From: Gambelia wislizenii | Lineage: Eukaryota; Chordata; Lepidosauria; Squamata; Crotaphytidae | Assembly (NCBI GenBank): GCA_030847615.1 | Contig: JAUMIR010000001.1 | Span: 251,289,187 to 251,353,186 of the forward strand | DNA length: 64,000 nucleotides | Direction: 5' to 3' | Shown here: piece after piece, positions 12,589-22,118 of the stretch | Numbering within the stretch: the first letter of the stretch is position 1 | Layout of the letters: every line of letters begins with the position of its first letter | Translations under genes and position numbers: made by a program | The notes under the pieces: model-generated | Seen by the model: only the letters and a program-made list of their open reading frames with translations | The model's database searches: none | What the model was told of the DNA's origin: nothing

Positions 12589-12589
12589 A

Positions 12590-14212
12590 CTTTGTCACTG
12601 TAATCTTGTGTTCTCCTGTTTTGTGTTCTTTGCCAATGGAACTACTTGATTTATAGCATGTAGCATAGCTCATTTCCTCAAGGGATATGTTTTGTGTAGG
12701 GTTTGAGATTTCTCCATGAATTTTCTTGTTCTGCACCAGTGGCTTGGCTTGTTTTTGAGTTCTCTGCCCAAGATTCACTGATTTATCATTTTTACCCAGG
12801 AAAGTCTTTAACCCTTGACTAAAATGGGTATTCTCCCTTTTGTTTCTAAACATGAATTTCACACTACTGATATGGAATATGCAGCTCACTTGCAGACTTT
12901 TAAGTTATTGCTTTGTTCTTGTGACACAATTGGAGTTCAAAGTGTGTCACGTTGACTGATACCCCACTTTTCACCCGTATCTACTTTTTGCTGTAAAATA
13001 AGACCCATTTTTTCCATGCAATGGGAGGAGGTTCCATATTTAAACTCACTGACTATGGTTGTCACATCTAGCATGGTCCTTGATTCACAGCCCTATTTTT
13101 CTTAAAGGGAAAAAAATACACCATGAAAAAGCACTCTAGTGACATAGTTTGATCCAAGTTTGCTTTTGCAAGTGTGTGGGCTGGAAATGACTACCAAACA
13201 GCTGGCTGGAGTGCCTGAAAAACATTGGCTTTGCAAAAGCCGAACACACACCAGTCTTAGTATTTAGAACTGAGGAAAGAAAGGTTGCATTATCTTGGGA
13301 GCTGGATTGGCTCCCTAATTAACTAAGGTTCATCTAACTAACATGTTACAAAATGTACAGCTGGTAATTTGAAAGGCAAGATTACCACCTTGCCACCTGA
13401 CTTCATTAAAATGTTTAACAATGGAACACAGTTTATCAAAGACCACCACCCTCAAACCAAAATAAACTGAGGTTCATAACCTTTTCCCCACAATGTGTTT
13501 TAGACTTCCAGCTTCCCAAATCCCTAACCACTGGCCATACTAGCTGGGGCTGATGGGAACTGAAACCCAAAACAACTGAACGATCAGAGGTTGAGAATTG
13601 CAGTATGTTGTGATAGTTCTCTGGCACATTCCTTGGGAGCTGGATAAAATTTCTGATGTCCAGTCCATCTACCACTTTGGATGATTACATTCTCCTTGTT
13701 TTGTTTTGTTTTGAATTAATCAACTCCTACATTAATTAGCTTGCACATTAGCCACTTTGAATCCCATTTTGGGAGAAAGGCAGGATATAAATCCAACAAA
13801 CTCCTCTGGCCAGCTAATAAGGATAATACAAGGGGAGGATCTGTTTTCATAATATTCCAGATGTGATCAAATTATTCTTGCATAATTCATATATATCTTT
13901 TATTTTGGGGGCTCAAGCTAGACTGAATGACCTTTTCCAGTTTGGTTCATGGTCCACCATAGTTTCATGATACATAGAAAGAAAAGAAAGAGGTAAAACA
14001 CATGGCATTCTCCAATGCAGAACAAAGGTGGCAATACCAAACTCCCAACAGCATATTACTATTATATTTTACTAGTCAATGTTCATAGAAGACTGATTAA
14101 TAAATAGCTACTAGTCCTGATGGTGGTGTAGAATTTGGCCTTCCATCAGCATCAGCCAACCAAGTCTGTGGTGACAGATGATGAGAACTGTGGTCCCAAT
14201 GATCTGCAGCAT
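12590..14212. other. No gene seen; repeat fragments only
   Basis: Contains a degraded MITE piece near 13500-13600 ('ggggctgatgggaactg') and the squamate repeat tail 'gggagaaaggcaggatataaat' near 13770-13795. No coding signal. Confidence 0.5.
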
Positions 14213-14444
14213 ACAGTAGGACCCCCTTATCCGCTGGGGATTGGTTTGCTATTATCCATGAAAACCGTGGATTATAAACACCATTGAAAATAATGGGACT
14301 TCTAGTTTAAAATACCATAGAGTTGCCTTGGAGGACCTAGAAAATGGCTAGAGAAGATACATTTTCTAGGAAGACTCTATGGTAGGTGTGCTGTTTTGTG
14401 TCCCGTGGATAACTGAATCAGTAGATACGGGGGGTCCTACTGTA
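14213..14444. repeat. MITE with 'acagtaggacccccttatcc' terminal repeats
   Basis: The left end 'acagtaggacccccttatcc' is inverted at the right as 'gatacggggggtcctactgt', flanked by TA on both sides. Length about 232 bp. A close relative lies at 55161-55415, sharing internal text such as 'ataccatagagttgcc'. TA target duplication and end sequence fit a Tc1-mariner/Tigger-like non-autonomous element. Confidence 0.85.
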
Positions 14445-14629
14445 TATTTCAGCAAATGGTCTCAGCCATTATATCTAGCTGAACATCTTCTTTTCAGATA
14501 GAATTCTCTTGGGTATTGTTGCCATTTCCAGTGTGCTGACTGGCCGCTTAGAAAACTGACCAACCAATCAAAGCTCTCCCTTGGGCAGCCAATCAGCACA
14601 CTGGGGGTGGAATCATGTGGAAGTTTCTC

Positions 14630-14868
14630 TCTCTCTCTGGCTTTTCTTCGCAAATGAAGATTCAGGAAGGACTCATCCCGCGCTTTCTGCAAGCACGCTG
14701 ATGACTAAAAAGGCCAATCCGAGATAAACAAGTCCGGTTGCAGAAAGCACAGCAGAAGGTCTCCTTGGGTGATGTTTTTGGGTTGTGATTCTTTCTGCGT
14801 TGTCATTTCTCTTCAAGACTTTTTTGGTGTGAGTTCTCAAATAAGGTTGCAGCATTGTGGGTAGTGTG
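14630..14868 (-). mobile_element. LINE 3' fragment encoding a C2H2-like C-terminal finger
   Basis: The minus strand encodes the end of a LINE protein. 'FCNRTCLSRIGLFSHQRAC' has the Cys-x2-Cys...His-x-x-x-Cys spacing of the finger that closes many vertebrate LINE ORF2 proteins, followed by a stop near 14664. A second copy at 33869-34179 shares this text at high identity. Only the last 60 or so codons remain, so it is a severely 5'-truncated copy. The clade (RTE-like versus L2-like) cannot be settled from this fragment. Confidence 0.75.
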
Positions 14869-15180
14869 GAAGTTTAAGTCCTTTCTAAAGATGGAAGCAG
14901 CAGAGAGGCTTTCCAGTGAGGTGTGTGTAGGGGGGGCTGTAGCAGGTGTGTGTGTGTAGTGTGTGTGGTGTAGCATGGTGTGTGTGTAGCATGGGGGGAT
15001 GTGTGTGTAGTGTGGAGAGTGTAGTCCTTTGTAAACATGGCAGTGGCAGAGAGGCTTTCCAGCAAGGTGTGTGTAGGGGGTTGATGTAGTGTGTGGGGTG
15101 TGGGTGCAGTATGGGAGGTGTAGCGTGGGGTGGGCAGGTATGTAGCATGGGGGGTGTAGCATAGGGAATGTGTGTTTAGA
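14868..15180. repeat. GT/GGG-rich minisatellite with a roughly 145-bp duplicated unit
   Basis: 'agagaggctttccag' followed by 'gtgtgtgtaggggg' occurs at about 14907 and again at about 15048, each preceded by an 'agtccttt...aa.atgg' block. Between and after lie variable gtgtgtag/gcatgggg motifs. The strong G-over-C bias on plus and the repeated units define a degenerate tandem array. The minus-strand His/Thr/Pro-rich frames over it are artefacts of the repeat. Confidence 0.8.
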
Positions 15181-15375
15181 ATATTCCTGTTTTAGAAACG
15201 GGGGGGAATTTTAACAAGTGCAGTTTCTTACCAGGTTGCATGAAAAGCAACCCCTGCCGAAATTCTCACTTTTATGCAACCTTTAACAGCACAGGAGCCC
15301 TCTCCAGCTCTTAAACTGGCAGCCTTATGAATCACTCCAAGAAATGGGGAATGTGTAGAGCAGAGTTAGGAATGT

Positions 15376-15452
15376 TATAAAATTGGAAGGGATCCCCAAA
15401 GGTCATCCAGTTCAATCCCATTCTGCCACGCAGGAAGACACCATCAAAGCAC
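15376..15452 (-). mobile_element. CR1 3'-end fragment
   Basis: 'attggaaggg' followed by 'ggtcatccagttcaatcccat' and a 'gcaggaa' block is the inverted 3' region of CR1. Less than 100 bp survives. Confidence 0.7.
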
Positions 15453-15454
15453 TA

Positions 15455-17860
15455 TATATAGATATGGACTAATGTCATGCAACCAGGTAACAAGCTGAAA
15501 TTCCCTCTTCTTTCCAGCTTTGCAAGGGGTGGCCCAGCTCTGGCTAAGAGGGAAGACCCCGGTTCAAATCTCCAGGCACAATTTGCAAGGATGAATGGGT
15601 TCATGGTGGTATCTTTGCAAAGACTGTCTGGGCACAGAGTCTGCAGGTTTTACTTAGCTAGCTTCCTCCTCCCCCCTTCCCTCACTCCTTGTGGAGCCAG
15701 GGCACACCCTCTGCTCTTCTTAGCCTCCATTTTCTGCCTACAAGCAAGGGGGCTTGGTGAAATCTTTCCTTAACCAGTCTCTGCAATGAAGTGAGGTAAG
15801 GATCTCCTCATTTCATCCAGATCTGGGAGCAACCCTTTTAGCTACAGACTTCTGTCTTAATTTCCTTTAACTAGCTATACCTGGCATAACATACACCATT
15901 ATCTACCTATATAAAACACTTCAGTATGTTTCCATTCCCACTCTGCTGATTGGCCGCTTAGGAAACATGTCAAGAGTATGATCATATGACACATTAAAAC
16001 CCCCAATACCCCACAGGGTGGCCTCCTTCAGCCCCTAGTTTGGATTCCTTTGCTCAGCTTTCCTCAGTCTGACACCCTCCCGATGTGCCAGGCAACCTCA
16101 ACCATCCCTGGAACATCTGGAGATCAGCTGGTTGAAGAAGTCTACTCCAAGCCAGGTTTGTTTGCTTCATCCTCCCCTTGCCCTAAAGGCCCAGGTTACT
16201 AAAGTTCCCAACTAAAGCAAACTAATCTGCATACATCTGAAGGCATAATTTTAGACAATTGCCCAGTTCCTTTGGTAAAATGGTTCCATTTATCACCATC
16301 ACTGCTTCGTTCTTAATAGGGGGTTGTTTAGTGTTCCCAGCATCCTCCAGATGTTGTTGGCCTACAACTCTCATCAGCCCCACCTAGCATAGACAAAGGG
16401 GATGCATGATGTGGCTGACCACATTCCCCATCTTTGCTGAAAAGGTTACTCAGCTTTTTGTTTTATCCATTTTTCTGAGGATAAATGGATAATTCACTGT
16501 TATAATATGAAGATTTTTGCCATTTTGGGCTAGAAGCTAGAAAGTAATTCTTGTCATTTCCATAAGGCCACTTGTTTTATGCCTTTCCATTATACTGATC
16601 CCCAAAGCTCATGCAACAGGGCTGTTTAACAGATGGCTAGAATATTTCTTTTCATTTTCCCCTAGCCAGTGCTTGAGAAAATGTTTACTGGTGCTTGGGA
16701 AAAAAGAAACTGCTGAAGCAGACACCTTGCACCTGCTCTTTCATTTGTCTCAACTCAGCACCTTTTCCAAGGAGGACATTTTCTCTACTTCAAATTATTA
16801 TTTTTTTTCAAAAACAAAAAACCCCAAGGTTTTGCAGCAGCATGCAGATAATTAACAAAAACCAAAGCAAGCAGTTCTGGCTCTTCACTCATGGTAGCCA
16901 ACGTATATAGCACTTCAGTCTTGCTGGGTATTAGGAATGTCCAATTAAAATCATCAAAGGACAGATTACAATTTACTGCACTATTTTAAATCCGGGACTT
17001 TTAAAGTTGAGCCTTCTAATTTCCTGCCCTTTGATTGATTGTACTTCAAATAACTCTGGAATGCATGCACATGGTGGCTTAAACCTAGTTGTTAGTCCCA
17101 ACTAGAGTAGACCCCACTGAAAAAACTGAACTTATGACTTATTAGATTCCCAGAGATTCTATGGGTCTATACTAGTTGGGAATAACAATTGGATTTAGGT
17201 CACCATTCCACAGCATTCTCCCATCAAGGCAGACCTTAGAAAAGTTTCTTTGTGGACTGCTTCTTCTCCTAGAATGCTTTAGTCAATGTGGCCAGAAAGT
17301 GACCTTTCCTAGTTCTAAAACCAAGCAATGCTCAGGCCTCTCTCTACTGAGCTTCAGCTATAGAACCATGTGCCTTGCTCAGATCATTTTCTGAGTTTGA
17401 AGAGCAAGGGTGATGAGTAACAGCTCCTCATCACAAACAAAAAGACATTTATCTTGCTTTCTACCACACCTGTTTATCTGGAATACAAATGATTCCCATT
17501 TTTTTCAGGCAAGGTAAATGCAAATGTAGCATGATGTCTTAGCACCTCCAGAGGCAAACCCAGCAAGTAGGGTATATACCATAAGAACAGGGTCAGGCAA
17601 TATTGTTAAGGAGAAACCATGGTGTGGGGGGAGTGCCAAGATGTGTGGAAGAGAATAGGGAGAATTGGAAAGATGGTGTCTGATTTTTGTCTAGAATTCT
17701 CAGTGGCAATTGCTTCACAGCAAGTGTGTTTTAAGCATTTTACTTGGATGTGGAGCCAGGAGGGACAGAAGAGATCTTAGGGTTGCAATATGCAAGTGAC
17801 AAGACAGAGAGAGTACAAATTCAGTTCACTGCTCTATCCCTGCACCCAACATCATAGACT
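15455..17860. other. No gene seen; one MITE fragment
   Basis: Around 16329-16440 the text 'cctccagatgttgttggcc' and 'caactctcatcagcccca' marks half of a common squamate hAT-like MITE. The rest gives no conserved frame. Confidence 0.5.
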
Positions 17861-18092
17861 ACAGTTATTCCTCCATATTCGCTGGGGTTTGATTCCAGGA
17901 CCCCCTGTGGATACCAAAATCCGTGAATACTCAAGTCCCATTATATGCAATGACATAGCAAAATGGTGTCCCTTATATAAGATGGCAAAATCAAGATTTG
18001 CTTTTTGGATTATTATTTTTTTAAGAATATTTTCAAGCAGTGATTACTTAAATCTGTGAATATCAAATTCATCAATACAGAGGGACAACTGT
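17861..18092. repeat. Tigger-like MITE
   Basis: Left end 'acagttattcctccatattc' and inverted right end 'aatacagagggacaactgt', bounded by TA. The internal text 'gataccaaaatccgtgaata' is shared with the copies at 33747-34291 and 46951-47173. About 232 bp and no coding potential. The ends resemble mammalian TcMar-Tigger derivatives. Confidence 0.88.
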
Positions 18093-18210
18093 TTATTAAA
18101 AATAAACAACACATAGCCAATATTCTACATCAGCAGCTTAGTTAAAACTAAGTAACCTCTCCTGGCCTGACTGTCCCAAATCTCAAGGAAATGGCATTCA
18201 CCCATGCTGT

Positions 18211-18473
18211 CATTGCTGGCAGAATGGACCACCTTCTTCCCATGCAGCAGATGCCCAGTAAAGTGAGTAGGAGTCATGATCATGGAATGGTGTCAGTTGT
18301 GACAAAGTAGCAATCATGGATACAAAATAATTACCTAGATTGATTCATCTGTAACTGTTTTATATTTATGATTGCTACTTAGTCACAATTGCTATATTAT
18401 TGCCACAATTGTAAAAACTACTACTTTACTGGGCATCAGCTGCATGGGGAGGAGGACCATTCTTCCAGTGATG
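18211..18473. repeat. Long imperfect hairpin (MITE-like, about 260 bp)
   Basis: Outer blocks 'gatgcccagtaaagt' (about 18249) and 'actttactgggcatc' (about 18423) are inverted. The complementarity continues outward through 'cccatgcagc' and inward through 'gtagcaatcat'/'atgattgctac'. The family differs in sequence from the 'actacaa' MITEs. Confidence 0.8.
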
Positions 18474-18479
18474 AATGAA

Positions 18480-19689
18480 TGATACAGATACAAAATACAT
18501 TTAAGATGTGTTCATTGTTGCAGTGATTTAGCTGATACAAGAAGCATTTGAATAAGCTTGCTGTTTAGAAAAAAGAAAAGAAAGAACTCTCTGTGGGATA
18601 TCTACTGTACTTAAGTCATGACCAAGCACCTTATTGTTTGTAAAATAGCTGAAGGCTAGAAGCAAAAGGAAACATCCATGCAAAGTTTTACTAATTTGGT
18701 ACTGACTGAACTGACAAGATGATCAAGTAATACAAATATTACAACCCTTGCAGATTATGTTGCTTTTTCCCTTTCAAAAAAAGCTGTCCCAGATAACCAG
18801 GTGGACATACTTGGGATAAAACTAAACAGGAACCATGATGACATGAATGCAAGATGGCATGGATGCAACACCCAGCCCTTCTGCCCTGCATCAAATGGAT
18901 GGTATTTGACCCAACCCATTGTTTCCACCTCAGGGAGACAAAAGGGTTCAAGTTATCTGTACAAAACAGAAAGCCAGACATTTGGTCAAGCAAAAGTTTG
19001 CACTGTAAAGCCTGGGTTCTGACCATATGGAGATGTATGTTATTACTGCTGATTGTTTATTCTAGTTTCAAAACAACTGTAAAGAAGCTCTGCGGATGTA
19101 TTTACTTGGGGTTTCTTTTAGCCCCATTCAATTAACAGCAATTTGAAAACAAATAGTTTGATGAGAATGCATTCCTAGTAGAGAAAGCTGTTACCAACAA
19201 TGTTGGTTTTCCATGAAGGACAAATGTATTTTGGAGTCTTGTTTAATACAAGGAAGACACATGCTTGGCATGCAAGGTGGCGACCCCAACTATGGTCATT
19301 GACATCTTCCCTGCCCATTTGCTCTTTGCCCTAGGAGAAACGTTTTTGTGGATGCCCAAACAAGCTTTGCTCTTGGGACAAAGTACAAGTGAGGGGAAGG
19401 CTGGTTCGGATGAGAACAGTGACAGAGTCAATTCCTCCTTCCCCATGGTCCTGATCCGGTTTGCTGTGAAAAATTTAAAGAATGCAATTACGTAAGAGCA
19501 AATTATACAGTCAATGTCAATTCTCATTTGGCCATTTTATAGCAAAGAGCTACTGCATTTTAAAATCTCAAGAATCTCACCCTCTCATCTACTCTCTTTG
19601 AGGGTAACTATTCTCATATGGCTCTCTACTCACTCCCCGTCCTTACCAAAATCCAGCTACAAAATAGTACAGTGCCAAACTTTAGAATT
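18480..19689. other. No gene seen
   Basis: Overlapping short frames on both strands (18739-19135, 19243-19527) have no recognisable motifs and no splice support. I treat them as chance. Confidence 0.45.
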
Positions 19690-19890
19690 GCGCAGGGCCT
19701 GTGTGCTGTAGTGATTTAAGGTATTTGACTATATGGGACTGGGAGACCAGGATTCGAATCCCCTCTCTGTCATGGAGACCCACTGGCTAACCTCGGGCAA
19801 ATTGCCTTCTCCTACCCTAAGAGGAAGGCAATAACAAACCTGCTTTGAATAACCACATAAGTCAGAGTTAACCTAAAGGCACAGAACACA
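19690..19890 (+). mobile_element. Sauria-type tRNA-derived SINE
   Basis: The head contains a polymerase III B-box-like 'gattcgaatcc' (19751-19761). The body reads 'ggagacccactggctaacct...gggcaaatt' and the tail 'aggaaggcaataacaaacc'. These are hallmarks of the squamate Sauria SINE. Diverged copy without a clear target duplication. Confidence 0.85.
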
Positions 19891-20380
19891 TTCTAGACTC
19901 CATGCTAGTTTACACTTCCAGTTTATTTTACATGGCACTTCCCTTAAGATCTGAGATGGAAAGGAACATCTCACACAAACATCTACCAATATAACTTTTG
20001 TTGCCGTTGTGGAAGTGCATGAGAAGTTCCTTCTGCATAGCATACTCAACTCTTTTGATTCTACAGCACTTGTCAGGGTATGAAGTTTCTTACATTTACT
20101 AATGTTTTAGCCAACAGAGCAATGAATATTAAATTCAGGGAGGCAGTCCCTATACGTATTCAGGTATAGAGTCCTCGTATGCAGAATTCCTCATCCAAAA
20201 ATGTCGCTATAAGATGGAGTTTGGCCAAATCATGGTAGACCCCTTATCAAAACCAAACAAAATCCCATCATTATTTCAATATCTCTGAAACAGGCAGGAA
20301 ATATTTGAAATCAATCAAATCTAAGTTGACATAGGAGACCATGGGTTTGGATTTCCTGAATTCTAGCACACCTAAATACC

Positions 20381-20592
20381 CTAAATGTACCACATCCCTT
20401 CTGATCTTAGAAGTTAAACAGGGTCAGCCCTGGTTAATACTTTGAAGACTGCCAACAAATACCATGTGCTGTAGGCTATATTTCAGAGGAAGGGACAGGC
20501 AAAACCATCTCAAAGTATTTCTTGTCTAAGAAACCCTGTAAGATTCATGGGATGGCCATAAGTAGACAGGTGACTTGAAGGCACATACACAG
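20381..20592 (+). mobile_element. 5S rRNA-headed SINE with Sauria-type tail
   Basis: The first ~105 bp follow 5S rRNA: 'ctgatcttagaagttaaac', 'agggtcagccctggttaata' and 'gtgctgtaggct' match the internal promoter and 3' third of vertebrate 5S RNA in order. The second half ('gacaggcaaaacc', 'gggatggccataagt', 'gacttgaaggcaca') is the tail shared with the tRNA-headed SINEs in this window. Such chimeras are known in lizards as 5S-Sauria SINEs. Not a functional 5S gene: the 5' end is degraded and the 3' end runs on. Confidence 0.85.
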
Positions 20593-21920
20593 GACATCTC
20601 ACCATCCCCCTGTTTTCAACCTTCTCATCAAGGAGAAAGCATTCTAAGGCAGTAGCAAGCTGAGCTGCTTCTCATTAGTCCTGTCTCATTAGGTAGCCTA
20701 TAGGCTATGCAAAGATACAATATTTCAAAAGATATGGGAAGAACAAAATGGTGGCTCCTCCACCAGATTCAAAGCCCTGTATGAAAAGAGGCACTCCCCC
20801 CCCCACTCTGCCAATCATGAGAATCTCCTCCCATAGAATTCCACTGGGAACAAAATATACATCTGCTGCAGGTTGTCACAGAAAGCAAGCCCAATCCACT
20901 GTCTGATGGCAGAAGTAGTAGTGTGTCTAACTGCCCAGTTTCAGGGCTCTGCAATGGCTCCTGTGGTTGGAAAAACATGGGTATCTACACTTACTAAAAA
21001 ATCTGTACTCACCCCTATAGTCACTGAATCAGTTCAGATAACATTCTGGAAGATCCACAGGGAACGCGCTTCTAGGGCTTTAATCCACTTCTTCAAAAAC
21101 CACCTTTTACCCAACTTTCCACCAAAATCCTGGTAATCTTGTGTGGCTGGTGCTGAGGCATCTTCAGCATGGAGCTGTGGGCACTTTTTAGTGGGTGGGA
21201 TGGTTGGTTCGAGCAAGTGTGGTGTGTGTTGCCATGGTTTGTTTTGTTGCCCCCCCACGTAGGTATGCTAATGAGTCAATGATTGGGGGGTCGGCACGCT
21301 CCCTCACCCATGTGGAAAGCTGCAAACCTATTCATGGCAGGGAAAAAAGGTGACACAAGGCTGAGGGAGGAAGGAGGGAGTAGCCCGATCTAACCCCTCA
21401 CCATTGATTGCATGGCTGAACATATTAAATATTTTCTTTCTCTCTGTGTACATACATTTGAAGTTCCATCAGTTGGCCACAAAGAGGATCAGAAGGGGGA
21501 GGCGCCCAATAAGGGCTATTGGTTGATAGGTTGGGAAGATGATGGATGATGGGAAGGGGAAAACCAGTGGAGCAGACACAGCCATACAAGTGTGTGGCCA
21601 GTTATGTCAATGTCACCTTAGTGTGTCCTGTGTGAGGTGTTAGTGGGATCACGGTGGACCAGGAAAATGTGAGGTGAGGCTGGATTTTTTTTTTTTGGTA
21701 GTGTCGACAAGCCCTAGGTTTCATACCCAGAGAACTCCGGGAATTCCCTCATCGTCAGCTTCGTGAGAAGAAAGTGAGTCAGGACTCCATTCTTAGGCAG
21801 TGGAATCGAGTGCTTTCCTATTAACATACATGCCCTACTCATTAAGGACTAGTTTCGAAGGAGAGAGTATACACCCCTTTGAAAGTTAGCAATATAGTTT
21901 TTAAATGGAAAACATTAAAA
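20593..21920. other. No gene seen; intergenic before the EEF1B2 3' end
   Basis: Scanned on both strands. Only short unsupported frames and a G-rich stretch near 21360-21560. The EEF1B2 transcript should end near 21915-21925. Confidence 0.5.
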
Positions 21921-21940
21921 GGCTCGACTGTTTCAGTAAT

Positions 21941-21946
21941 TTTATT
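21941..21946 (-). terminator. EEF1B2: EEF1B2 polyadenylation signal (AATAAA)
   Basis: On the minus strand AATAAA begins 18 nt after the stop codon. This gives a 3'UTR of only about 40 nt, in keeping with the very short 3'UTR known for mammalian EEF1B2. Confidence 0.9.
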
Positions 21947-21963
21947 CCTGATGTTATGAGGAC

Positions 21964-22118
21964 TCAAATTTTGTTGAAAGCAGCTACATCCATTGATTGA
22001 ACGTAATCTTCAAAAGCCGTGATCTTCTCTTCCAACATATCAGTTCCAACTTTATCATCTTCAACCACACATTGAATTTGAAGTTTCTTGATTCCATAAC
22101 CAACTGGAACCAGTTTGG
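21964..22118 (-). CDS. EEF1B2: EEF1B2 coding exon 6 (last)
   Basis: 155 nt encoding '[20 protein letters not shown]' to the stop. Acceptor tttcaag. This segment contacts eEF1A in the known exchange complex. Confidence 0.97.

Noticed and set aside
14803..15162. His/Thr/Pro-rich minus-strand ORFs up to 119 codons
   Set aside because: Produced by the GT/GGG minisatellite in every frame; not a protein gene.
19751..19761. tRNA gene suggested by a B-box
   Set aside because: No cloverleaf or acceptor stem; the sequence continues as a Sauria SINE.
20381..20485. Functional 5S rRNA gene
   Set aside because: Several promoter and stem positions are substituted and a SINE tail follows, so it is a retroposed SINE head.
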